A DNA stretch of 46,448 nt from the NCBI RefSeq assembly GCF_005503445.1, contig NZ_SCOH01000039.1, forward strand, positions 1 through 46,448, given 5' to 3'. The translations under genes were made by a program, and so were the position numbers. Under the pieces are notes generated by a model. That model saw only the letters and a program-made list of their open reading frames with translations. It had not been told where the DNA came from and did not search any database. The DNA comes from Chitinivorax sp. B (GTDB lineage: Bacteria; Pseudomonadota; Gammaproteobacteria; Burkholderiales; SCOH01). Positions 1 through 9,894 of this stretch are shown here, piece by piece (the first letter of the stretch is position 1; every line of letters starts with the position of its first letter).

Positions 1-383
1 CCCCAACCCCAACACCCACGCCAACTCCTACTCCAACACCCACACCCACACCCACACCGGGTGGTGATGTGTTGCGTAATGGGGTTGCCATTACCGGTTT
101 GAATGCGGCTGCCAATGAAGAAAAGCGCTACACCATTGAGGTACCCGATGGTGCTCGCTTCCTGGCATTGCGTACTGGCAGTGGTACCGGTGACGTTGAT
201 TTGTATGTGAAACATGGCAGCGCACCGACCAAGGGACGGGATGGTATCAGCGATGCGAAGTCGACCGGCGATACCAACGCCGAATATGTGCTGATCAAGA
301 ATCCCAAGCCAGGCAAGCATTACATTCTGTTGCATGCGTATTCCAAGGTAGGCGGTGCGTCCGTCATCGGTGTCGTGCGCTGA
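1..383 (+). CDS. C-terminal part of a secreted protein with PT linker and PPC domain (partial)
   Basis: The reading frame is open from the left edge of the window (first full codon at position 3) and stops at 381-383, so only the C-terminus is present. It starts with a proline-threonine repeat linker (to about position 59), followed by about 105 residues with the pattern of a bacterial pre-peptidase C-terminal (PPC) domain: a GxxxxxxxxxVP core, the DVDLYVKHG segment and a terminal HAYS...GVVR strand. PPC domains usually sit at the C-terminus of secreted metallo- or serine peptidases and are often removed on maturation. The catalytic part lies outside the window, so the enzyme class is unknown. 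The next gene has the same type of linker, which suggests a set of related secreted enzymes. Confidence 0.8.
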   Translation, partial: PTPTPTPTPTPTPTPTPTPGGDVLRNGVAITGLNAAANEEKRYTIEVPDGARFLALRTGSGTGDVDLYVKHGSAPTKGRDGISDAKSTGDTNAEYVLIKNPKPGKHYILLHAYSKVGGASVIGVVR

Positions 384-439
384 ATTGCGCTGACATTGAT
401 CTATGACGCCCCCATCTCAAACGAATATAGAGAGTGATC

Positions 440-2338
440 ATGAAACAAGCGATTATTTCGTCGTTGCTGGCCGCAGCTTTTGCTGCAGTGCCCTACGCCG
501 CATTTGCGGTGGATTCCATGCCGCCCGCCGTTGCCACCGGCTCAAACGAGTTGCTGAGTAAGCCTGTCCCCAAGTTGTCGCTGAATTTTGGTGATGCCAG
601 CCAGACCATCAATCTGCCGGCATTGAATACCCGCCAATTACGTGAGGCGGCTATTGCGGCCGATTCCGCTCGTGGTAAGCCCGGTCAGCCAGTACAGATT
701 GGTTTCACACAGCATATCGGCACTTCACAACGTAGTATTGCCGGCGGTACGCTACGTTGGTCGCCAGCAGAAGGTGGCCGTGCGGCACAGATCCAGCTGT
801 CGGCTGTGGATGCAGCCGGATTGCGTCTGCAGTTGGCAATCAAGGCACCAGCAGGCGTGAAGGTACGTTTTGCTGGTGCGGCTGAACCGGGCTGGGTCGT
901 GGAGGAGTTGGCCAGTGCATTTGCTGCTGGCAAGCCCAAATGGTCACCCATTGTACCGGGTGATCGCATGGTGGTTGAGCTGTTTGCGCCGGCAGGGGTG
1001 AATACGGCAGATATCCTGGTGACATTGGGGAATCTGTCGCACTTGGATATGTTGCCCTATGAAGTGAATTCCGCACGCAACCGTGAACTACTCAAGCTCG
1101 GGCCATCCGGCTCGTGCAACGTGGATGTGGCATGCCGTACCAACCCGCCACGGGGCTGGGCAGAGGCCAAGGAATCCGTTGCGCACATGGCGTTTACCAC
1201 GGATGAAGGCAGTTACATTTGTACTGGTACCTTGTTGAACAGTGCGACGGCACCACGCAAATCCTTCTTCTATACCGCGCACCATTGCATCAGTTCACAA
1301 TCGGTATCGGAGACACTGCAAACCTACTGGTTTTATGAGGCGACCAGTTGCGGTGGCTCCAGCCAGCGACCACGCAAAGTGCTGACGGGGGGCGCGGACT
1401 ACCTGTACTCGGAAAGCCAGGGGGATGGTGCCTTGCTGATGCTACGGGAAAGCCCACCCACCGGTGCGACTTATTCTGGTTGGAATGCTGCAGCCTTGGC
1501 TGATGGTGCCAACATGGTCGCCATCCACCACCCCAAAGGTGATGTGAAAAAAGTCAGTGACGGCCGCAAGACCGAATCCAGCACAATGCACACCATTGCC
1601 TGGACCAAGGGGGTGACGGAAGGTGGATCATCCGGTTCGGGTATTTTCAGTTACAGCGATAAAGGCTATTACGAATTACGGGGCGGTTTACAAGGTGGTC
1701 CGTCTGGTTGTACCTCATCGGATCAGCGGGATTATTATTCGCGTCTGGATCGCATTTATCCGAAGCTGAAGCAATGGCTGGATCCGAATGGCGATGGTAG
1801 TACCACGCCCAATCCCAATCCGACCCCGACACCAACACCCACACCGACTCCAACTCCAACGCCCACACCGACTCCAACTCCAACTCCAACGCCTGGCAAG
1901 TGCGAAACTCAATTGGATGTTAGTCGTGAGTACACCATTGCGAACAAGCTGAGTGGCAGCAATATGGTGCCGGCAGGTGATGCAGCCTTGTCGCCAATGA
2001 TTGTCTGGAATGACGACAATGTCGTGCGTTGGAAGCTACAGCGCAACAATGAAGGTTTCTACATCATTACGTCCAAGGCCAGCGGTTTGGCACTGGACCT
2101 GCACGGCAGCACCAAGGGTAAGGTAGGCGGTGCATCGATCCTGTTCACGCTTCACAAAGGCGTCAACCAGCAATGGTGCCCAACAGCGGTCACAGGTGGC
2201 TATCAATTGGTGTCACGTTACAGCGGTTTCCCGCTGGGGATTGCCGCAGCACAGGATGGCACGCCGATTGTTCAGCAGGCGCGTGGTACCAGTAATGAAG
2301 GTGCAACATGGGTACTGACGGCACGTAGCATTCGTTGA
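440..2338 (+). CDS. Secreted trypsin-like serine endopeptidase (lysyl-endopeptidase-like) with ricin-type lectin domain
   Basis: About 632 aa. The start is taken as the ATG at 440, preceded by an AGAGAG ribosome site; a GTG two codons upstream is in frame but lies on that site. The N-terminus is a typical Sec signal peptide (MKQAIISSLLAAAFAAV). A propeptide-like region of about 200 residues precedes the protease domain. The triad is visible: His282 in YTAHHC, Asp329 in GDGALLML and Ser398 in GGSSGSG, in the arrangement of lysyl endopeptidase / trypsin-like bacterial proteases (family S1). A proline-threonine linker (about 1798-1893) leads to a C-terminal trefoil of ricin B type with QQW-like repeats, probably for binding carbohydrate. 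Likely exported extracellularly to degrade protein in glycan-containing material. Exact cleavage specificity cannot be read from the sequence. Confidence 0.88.
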   Translation: MKQAIISSLLAAAFAAVPYAAFAVDSMPPAVATGSNELLSKPVPKLSLNFGDASQTINLPALNTRQLREAAIAADSARGKPGQPVQIGFTQHIGTSQRSIAGGTLRWSPAEGGRAAQIQLSAVDAAGLRLQLAIKAPAGVKVRFAGAAEPGWVVEELASAFAAGKPKWSPIVPGDRMVVELFAPAGVNTADILVTLGNLSHLDMLPYEVNSARNRELLKLGPSGSCNVDVACRTNPPRGWAEAKESVAHMAFTTDEGSYICTGTLLNSATAPRKSFFYTAHHCISSQSVSETLQTYWFYEATSCGGSSQRPRKVLTGGADYLYSESQGDGALLMLRESPPTGATYSGWNAAALADGANMVAIHHPKGDVKKVSDGRKTESSTMHTIAWTKGVTEGGSSGSGIFSYSDKGYYELRGGLQGGPSGCTSSDQRDYYSRLDRIYPKLKQWLDPNGDGSTTPNPNPTPTPTPTPTPTPTPTPTPTPTPTPGKCETQLDVSREYTIANKLSGSNMVPAGDAALSPMIVWNDDNVVRWKLQRNNEGFYIITSKASGLALDLHGSTKGKVGGASILFTLHKGVNQQWCPTAVTGGYQLVSRYSGFPLGIAAAQDGTPIVQQARGTSNEGATWVLTARSIR

Positions 2339-2356
2339 TGAAACGGTGAGCCTGTC

Positions 2357-2390
2357 GACACTCGTCGGGTGATGACGACGAGTGTCTTTT
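2357..2390 (+). terminator. Intrinsic terminator after the serine protease gene
   Basis: Perfect 11-bp stem GACACTCGTCG / CGACGAGTGTC with an 8-nt loop, followed by TTTT. It begins 18 bp after the stop codon. Confidence 0.85.
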
Positions 2391-2394
2391 GAAC

Positions 2395-2442
2395 ACCCCA
2401 GGTAAATGAGGTCAAGTCGGCCTGTTTATCTGGGGTTTTTTT
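2395..2442 (+). terminator. Second, tandem intrinsic terminator
   Basis: The arms ACCCCAGGTAAA and TTTATCTGGGGT pair with one mismatch around an 18-nt loop and are followed by seven T. It backs up the terminator 5 bp upstream and isolates the chitinase gene from the protease gene. Confidence 0.7.
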
Positions 2443-2780
2443 ATGAGTATCAGACAAGCTCATTCAATCAATCCAGTCGAAAGGTAGTGATTTTTATCAA
2501 TTGATTACACCGTGGGTGCATTTCATATAAATCTTATGAACAACTTGACATTGGTGATGTAGGTAAGCTGTAGGTGTCATTGATTCAGGATGTGAGAGAT
2601 AAAATTGATTAATTATTTCAATATTTTTCAAATTGTTTCGCTATATATCTCGTAGTGATTTACCTGTAAATAACATTCATCTGGATCTATTGACCTTTTA
2701 TCTATATTTAATACCTTTGTCATATCACCTCTACTACGATGCGGAGACCAAAAATTAGTACCGTGATCAAGGAGGTGTGA
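2443..2780 (+). promoter_or_regulatory. AT-rich leader of the chitinase gene
   Basis: Gene-free stretch of 338 bp, much richer in A and T than the flanking coding DNA. No gene or repeat is seen. A weak sigma70-like pair is TTGACC at 2690-2695 and TACCTT at 2712-2717 (16-bp spacer). The region ends in a very strong ribosome site, AAGGAGGTG, 6 bp before the chitinase ATG. The promoter assignment is tentative. Confidence 0.35.
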
Positions 2781-5234
2781 ATGGCAAATAAGCGACTTGT
2801 CCAGCCATGGATTGCCCTGTGCCTGGCGTCCGTCCTGAGTAGCGTAGCAGCGGCCAATGGGACACCGCGAATGGTGGGATATTTCTCGATCGATTCGGTC
2901 TACAGCCGTGACTTTCAGCCCAAGCAAATACCTGCCACCAGTTTGACGCACCTCAACTATGCGTTTGTCGGATTCAGTGAACGTGGTGATTGCCAGTCGC
3001 TGGATACACATTTGGACACTCTCCGTCGCTACCCTGGCGATACAGACAATGACCCTTTCCACGGCTTGTTCAATCAGTTTCGTAAGTTGAAAGTGGCGTC
3101 CCCGCATTTGAAAATCATCATGTCGATTGGTGGAGGCAAGGCCACCAAGCAGTGGAGTCGTGTCGCCAATGACCCGATTGCACGGTATCAACTGGCCCGC
3201 TCATGTGCTGATTTTGCTGCGCGTTATGGTTTTGACGGGATAGATCTGGATTGGGAGTATCCGGTGGTCAGTGATGGTACAAACCACCCACAAGATCGTA
3301 GCAATTACACTAAGCTGGTTGAATCTTTTCGGGCTGAACTGACCCGTGTAGGTCAGCCCAACCGGAAACACATGTTGCTGACGGCCGCCGTGGCACCCAC
3401 AGCCTGGCGTGTGGCGCATCTCGAAACGGACAAACTGAAGTCATTGTTCGACTGGGTAAATGTAATGGTCTATGACCTACATGGTGCCTGGGAGCCAATG
3501 ACCAACTTCCATTCCGCACTGTATCCATCCGCCACGGACCCTTCGCCCAATAAGGCCGCGTTGACCGTAGATGGCGCTGCCAAGATCTGGCTGAAAGCCG
3601 GTTTTGCGCCGGATCAGATTGTGTTGGGTGTCCCATTGTTCGGTCGTAGTTGGACGGCACTGGAACGCAGTAATAATGGGGTATTCCAACGCGCCAGTAC
3701 GACACCACCCGCCGGGACTGGTGAGGAGCGCGGCTATCGCCGTTACACGGACATACTGGCCAAGCTGGACAGTGGTGAATTCACCCGTTACTGGGATGAC
3801 AGCGCCAAACAGCCCTGGGCGTATCAGCCACGTAGTAGCGAGTTTGTTGCCTATGAAGACTTGGAATCACTGACTCATAAAGCGGATTACGTGAAGGCCA
3901 ATAAGCTGGGTGGTCTGATGCTCTGGGAATTGAGTGACGATGCCAACGGTAACCAGTCATTGGTGAAGCGCGCTGCTGATGCACTGGCATCAGGCAATGG
4001 CACAGTGCCGGGTAGCACGATCCCGTCAAGTGGTGGGAAGCCAGGGACAGAGCTATCGAGCTGTACAGAGATCGGCGTGAAGCCTGGGCTTTATTCGCTC
4101 ATTGCCCGGCATAGTGGCAAAGCACTGGATGGAGCACATGGCGCCAAACCTGTTCAATGGGCCGTGGCCAATCGTGATGATCAGAGCTGGCAAATTCAGA
4201 CAGTGTCAGCCGGGTTTATCCGCCTGATTTCAAAGAAGAACAATCTCGCACTGGCCAGCACGGGTACTGATGCCACCTTTGAAGCCGTCGGTAGTGCGTC
4301 CAGCCAACAGTGGTGCCCTGTCAAAGTCGGGGGTGATCACATTGTGTTACGTCAACGTAGTACAGGCCAAGTGCTGGATGTGAAGGGCAGCTTTCAGACC
4401 GACGGTACACCGATCATGGTCTGGTATGCTACAGGGCGGACCAACCAGCAGTGGCAGCTGAAGCCTGCTGGTACAACCCCACCGACTAATGGCTGGTGGA
4501 AACCCAAGCCGGGTAACTCTTGGCAATGGCAGCTCAGTGGCGTGATCGATACTTCGGTTGATGCGCAGATGTTCGATATCGACCTGTTTGAAACCCCACA
4601 GGCCACAATCGACGCGTTACATGCCAAAGGTCGCAAAGTGGTGTGCTATTTCTCGGCGGGTTCATTTGAAAAAGGCCGTCCGGATGCCGACCGCTTTCCG
4701 ACCACAGTACTGGGTGAAGTGCTGGATGGTTGGCCTGATGAGCGTTGGCTGGATATTCGACAGATCAATCAATTGGCAGCAGTCATGACCAAACGCCTGG
4801 ACTTGGCAGCCAGCAAGCAATGTGACGGTGTCGAGCCGGACAATATCGATGGTTATACCAATTCCACCGGCTTTCCGCTCAAGGCGGCCGACCAACTGGC
4901 CTATAACCGCTGGCTGGCTCAGGAAGCCCACAAGCGTGGTTTGTCGATCGGTTTGAAGAATGATGTCGACCAGATCAAGGAACTGGAGCCTTATTATGAT
5001 TGGGCCTTGAATGAGCAATGTTTTCAATACGACGAATGTGATGGTTATCAGGCCTTCATCAAGGCTGGTAAGGCTGTGTTCGGGGTAGAGTATTCAGGCA
5101 GCACCAGCGGCTTCTGTGCCAAAGCCAATGCGGCCGGCTATGACTGGTTGAAAAAGCGGCTTGAACTGGATGTCTACCGGGTTGCCTGCCGCACCAACAA
5201 AGGAGCTGGTGGCCCAATCGGTACTCAGGACTGA
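2781..5234 (+). CDS. Secreted multidomain glycosidase: GH18 chitinase, ricin-type lectin, GH114 polygalactosaminidase
   Basis: 817 aa, ATG after a near-perfect AAGGAGGTG site. The signal peptide ends near residue 26. Residues about 28-400 form a GH18 barrel with the catalytic motif FDGIDLDWEYP (D152, D155, D157, proton donor E159), so it should hydrolyse beta-1,4-linked GlcNAc polymers. A Ser/Gly/Pro linker leads to a ricin-B trefoil (about 428-563) with QSW/QQW repeats, a probable glycan-binding module. Residues about 572-817 match the GH114 / TM1410-like barrel, with VVCYFSAGSFE, DERWLDIR and the CDGVEPDNIDGY motif at 681-692; characterised GH114 members are endo-alpha-1,4-polygalactosaminidases. 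The joining of GH18 and GH114 in one chain is unusual. Separate genes were ruled out because the frame runs through without interruption. Domain calls are from motif recognition; activity is inferred. Confidence 0.88.
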   Translation: MANKRLVQPWIALCLASVLSSVAAANGTPRMVGYFSIDSVYSRDFQPKQIPATSLTHLNYAFVGFSERGDCQSLDTHLDTLRRYPGDTDNDPFHGLFNQFRKLKVASPHLKIIMSIGGGKATKQWSRVANDPIARYQLARSCADFAARYGFDGIDLDWEYPVVSDGTNHPQDRSNYTKLVESFRAELTRVGQPNRKHMLLTAAVAPTAWRVAHLETDKLKSLFDWVNVMVYDLHGAWEPMTNFHSALYPSATDPSPNKAALTVDGAAKIWLKAGFAPDQIVLGVPLFGRSWTALERSNNGVFQRASTTPPAGTGEERGYRRYTDILAKLDSGEFTRYWDDSAKQPWAYQPRSSEFVAYEDLESLTHKADYVKANKLGGLMLWELSDDANGNQSLVKRAADALASGNGTVPGSTIPSSGGKPGTELSSCTEIGVKPGLYSLIARHSGKALDGAHGAKPVQWAVANRDDQSWQIQTVSAGFIRLISKKNNLALASTGTDATFEAVGSASSQQWCPVKVGGDHIVLRQRSTGQVLDVKGSFQTDGTPIMVWYATGRTNQQWQLKPAGTTPPTNGWWKPKPGNSWQWQLSGVIDTSVDAQMFDIDLFETPQATIDALHAKGRKVVCYFSAGSFEKGRPDADRFPTTVLGEVLDGWPDERWLDIRQINQLAAVMTKRLDLAASKQCDGVEPDNIDGYTNSTGFPLKAADQLAYNRWLAQEAHKRGLSIGLKNDVDQIKELEPYYDWALNEQCFQYDECDGYQAFIKAGKAVFGVEYSGSTSGFCAKANAAGYDWLKKRLELDVYRVACRTNKGAGGPIGTQD

Positions 5235-5325
5235 ATGGGGAGTGCATCTGGAGGCAGTCGGTAGTTGACTGAAAGGTAAAACCGAATCGATCCGGAACAA
5301 CAGCCTGCTGATGGAGCGAGGTCAT

Positions 5326-5358
5326 AAAAAACCGCCGGCCAATGGGGCGGCGGTTTTT
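5326..5358. terminator. Bidirectional terminator between chitinase and yihY-like gene
   Basis: Stem AAAAAACCGCC / GGCGGTTTTT around a GC-rich loop, with A residues on the left and T residues on the right, so it can end transcription from both sides. It lies between two convergent genes. Confidence 0.85.
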
Positions 5359-5378
5359 ACTTCCATTATTACTTTGCT

Positions 5379-7640
<2,262 letters not shown>

Positions 7641-7655
7641 TGGATATCACGGACG

Positions 7656-7808
7656 TTGTCGCCCGTGTTATTCGGTAGTAGTAGCCTCAACCAAGTACCG
7701 CAGCAACTAGGGCTGTATCAAGAGGGACGCTTCTTTAGCGTGTACTGGGTATATGGTGGTGCCGGTTTGTACGTCTTTCTACTGATGTTGTTTGCACCGG
7801 ATTTGTAA
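7656..7808 (+). CDS. Possible 50-aa single-span membrane peptide or fragment
   Basis: A short open frame from TTG 7656 (or GTG 7665) to TAA 7806-7808, in the same frame as the DUF2069 gene and beginning just beyond its stop. It ends in a hydrophobic stretch, YVFLLMLFAPDL, preceded by YQEGRFFSVYWVYGG, which looks protein-like. No ribosome site is evident. It could be a true small protein, a remnant of a longer gene, or chance. I do not recognise a family. Confidence 0.25.
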   Translation: MSPVLFGSSSLNQVPQQLGLYQEGRFFSVYWVYGGAGLYVFLLMLFAPDL

Positions 7809-7896
7809 AAGGATGGCCAGGAGTGGGCATCGACGGGTTTGTCTTCGGTGTACCGACCGTGCGTGATCGTCGCTATACAAACAACCCATACCACGG

Positions 7897-7932
7897 AAAA
7901 AAAGCCCATGTGTCCCGCCGGTACACATGGGC
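7897..7932 (-). terminator. Minus-strand intrinsic terminator behind the PEP-CTERM remnant
   Basis: Perfect 10-bp stem GCCCATGTGT / ACACATGGGC with a 9-nt loop. Read on the minus strand the stem is followed by seven T. It lies 20 bp after the stop codon of the PEP-CTERM fragment, as expected for the original gene's own terminator. Confidence 0.8.
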
Positions 7933-7952
7933 GTCTTGGGTAATGGCTTGAA

Positions 7953-8332
7953 TCAGCGACGATGCGATGCTGATTGTTTTGCCGCAGAGACATGGCAATA
8001 ATGCCAACCCAAAGCCAGCAGACCTGATACAAGTAACAAGGTAGAGTTGGGTTCAGGGATTTCTCCATGTGCTTGCAAGCATATATCAAGCCATAATTTT
8101 TACTTTATATTAATCATGATGTTATATCTAAATTAATCAATTTTTAATTTGATATGTAAGATATATCGACTCTAGGATGTTTATCGTTGGGGAAAGATTG
8201 GGTTAGTGTATATGTGCCAGGGGCGTGTGTTGCTGTAGCCTGGTAGAAAGCATCAATACCTACATTGGCAGCGTGCCTGACAATTGTGCGGTGTAATAAT
8301 TTTCGACAAATGGCTATCGTGCGATTTGGCAT
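7953..8332 (-). pseudogene. Remnant of a PEP-CTERM surface protein gene
   Basis: On the minus strand, 7953-8099 is open and encodes a classic PEP-CTERM tail: IPEPNSTLLLVSGLLALG, then a hydrophilic, Arg-ending tail ASHRR just before the stop. Such tails are sorting signals cleaved by exosortase. A stop codon at 8100-8102 closes this frame upstream, so no complete gene is attached. Further upstream (8144-8332), in another frame, is a 62-codon open stretch (ATHAPGTYTLTQSFPND...) that may be a piece of the protein body. The AT-rich 8100-8143 stretch between them holds no coding signal. I read this as a gene that decayed through deletion and frameshift but kept its terminator; the link between the two pieces is inference. 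Confidence 0.5.
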
Positions 8333-8394
8333 GTTGACATGCCTATAGTGAAAACAGGACGCTGGATTTACTGTGCTCCTATTTGATATCGACT

Positions 8395-8796
8395 ATGAGG
8401 TCTGCCGTGGCGACTCCTCCTCCCTCAAGCATGTTCCGAAAGGACTTTGTAGCACCAGAGGTGAAGGTGCAAGTACAAGATTCCGCGATGTCCGGCGTGA
8501 GTGGTAACGCCAGTCCCTATGCGCATATTTTGCCGACGGCATCGTTGATGACAGGGCTATGTCTGGTCACGCTGGTGTTGGTTAAGTTGGTGAAACTGCG
8601 AGCCGGGGATGGTTTCATGGATGTGGCCGTGGCGATCAATGCGACCTTGTATTTCTTCAGCGCTGTGCTGTCGTTCTTTTCCATGCGATCCGGGCGGTTG
8701 GCGTTGCGTTGGGAGAAGGCGTCTGATGTCATCTTTCTGATCGGGTTGCTGTATACGGTAGTGATTGCGTTGTTGTACGCGCTGGATATTCTGTAA
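8395..8796 (+). CDS. Hypothetical small membrane protein
   Basis: About 133 aa from ATG 8395; a TTG at 8383 and an ATG at 8431 are alternatives and none has a clear ribosome site. A polar N-terminus of about 45 residues precedes three hydrophobic segments (around ILPTASLMTGLCLVTLVLV, VAINATLYFFSAVLSFFSM and DVIFLIGLLYTVVIALLYAL). No family is recognised. It stands alone between the decayed region and the hydrolase gene. Confidence 0.6.
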   Translation: MRSAVATPPPSSMFRKDFVAPEVKVQVQDSAMSGVSGNASPYAHILPTASLMTGLCLVTLVLVKLVKLRAGDGFMDVAVAINATLYFFSAVLSFFSMRSGRLALRWEKASDVIFLIGLLYTVVIALLYALDIL

Positions 8797-8946
8797 CGAC
8801 TGGTGATACCGAGACGGCATCATTGGTTGATCAGGAATGTTTGCCGGTTGGCCGGATTTGTCCGTATGTCGTCCGGAAACTGCATTGGGCAAGCGGTGGG
8901 ATATACCTAAACTGGCGTCATCTCAACCCCTGATGGAATTTGCGCC

Positions 8947-9513
8947 ATGTCCGCCCAAACCGCCTTATTGGTCATTGATGTTCAACAATCTTTCCTGCAT
9001 CGTCCCTATTATCGTGAAGACGGCATGTCCGACTTCCGCAATCATTTGCTCAAACTGATTGATGGGGCTGCAAGTCATCAAATACCGATTGTGCATATTT
9101 TTCACTCAGAAGGCGAAACTGGGCCGTTTTCCAAGGCATCAGGCCTGGTCAAAGGTTTTGACTGGTTACCTGCTAACCAGGCCATCACGTTTGAAAAACA
9201 TGTGCACAACTCATTCACCGATACTGAATTGAGTGACTGGCTGGCCGCCCGTGGCATAACCAGGCTGGTTGTGTCAGGCCTGCGTACGGAGCAGTGCTGT
9301 GAAACAACGACACGAGTTGCATCAGATCTAGGTTATCAAGTGGATTTTGTGACTGAAGCCACAGGAACCTTCCCGATGATTCATCCTTTGAATGGTCGCG
9401 AGTTCAGTACGCGTGAAATCAAAGAGAAAACTGAGTTGGTATTGGCGGACCGCTTTGCCACGGTCAAAACGGTAGAGCAGGTGCTTGCCGACTGGCAGAC
9501 AGCACCAGTCTGA
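8947..9513 (+). CDS. Isochorismatase-family cysteine hydrolase
   Basis: 188 aa. The catalytic residues are visible: Asp11 (LLVIDVQQSF), Lys84 (FEKHVHNSF) and Cys117 (LRTEQCCETTTR), matching the Asp-Lys-Cys triad of this superfamily, which includes nicotinamidase, ureidoacrylate hydrolase and N-carbamoylsarcosine amidase. The substrate cannot be told from the sequence. Cytoplasmic; no signal peptide. It appears to be a single-gene transcript. An imperfect inverted repeat at about 9521-9559 (AACTGGCAGCCAT / ATGGCAGTT) lies behind it but has no T run. Confidence 0.88.
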   Translation: MSAQTALLVIDVQQSFLHRPYYREDGMSDFRNHLLKLIDGAASHQIPIVHIFHSEGETGPFSKASGLVKGFDWLPANQAITFEKHVHNSFTDTELSDWLAARGITRLVVSGLRTEQCCETTTRVASDLGYQVDFVTEATGTFPMIHPLNGREFSTREIKEKTELVLADRFATVKTVEQVLADWQTAPV

Positions 9514-9589
9514 TCGATTTAACTGGCAGCCATGCCCGATTCAAGTCGGTATGGCAGTTCAACTGCTTGATTGAAAAGGATCTTGGATC

Positions 9590-9850
9590 ATGCTGGATAT
9601 GCGGCCTGGTTGTGAATGCTGTAACGTCGATCTGCCGCCGGATTCGGTCGACGCACGCATCTGTACGTTCGAGTGCACTTTCTGTGTATCCTGTGCTGAG
9701 TCGATGCTGGGTGGCCAGTGCCCCAACTGTGGCGGGGAACTGGTTGTACGTCCACGCAGGCCTACCAGTTTATTGGTAAGTCATCCTGCCTCGACGCAAC
9801 GTGTCTACAAGCCGGCTGGTTGTGCCAATGCCAAACAGATTGTTACCTGA
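9590..9850 (+). CDS. DUF1272 zinc-ribbon-like small protein
   Basis: 86 aa. The N-terminus MLDMRPGCECCNVDLPPDS followed by ARICTFECTFCVSCA and CPNCGGELVVRPRRP is the DUF1272 signature, with four Cys pairs arranged as two zinc-binding knuckles. Function is unknown; metal binding is inferred from the cysteine spacing. The ATG follows an AAAAGGATC ribosome site. The C-terminal 30 residues are a poorly conserved tail. It overlaps no other gene; the EamA start lies 44 bp downstream. Confidence 0.88.
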   Translation: MLDMRPGCECCNVDLPPDSVDARICTFECTFCVSCAESMLGGQCPNCGGELVVRPRRPTSLLVSHPASTQRVYKPAGCANAKQIVT

Positions 9851-9894
9851 CCTTGCCGGGTTATCCACTACTTGCCGTTTTGACCGGAGTTGCC

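Noticed and set aside
690-715. Two TTCAC elements inside the protease gene as a CreB tag
   Set aside because: The spacing is about 15 bases instead of 6 and they lie inside coding sequence.
1715-1912. Serine/Trp-rich open frames on the minus strand over the PT linker
   Set aside because: They are read through the complement of the ACNCCN repeats and have no ribosome site; they are by-products of the linker codons.
2628-3191. 187-codon minus-strand open frame over the chitinase start
   Set aside because: It lies antisense to the signal peptide and GH18 domain and has no recognisable family or start site.
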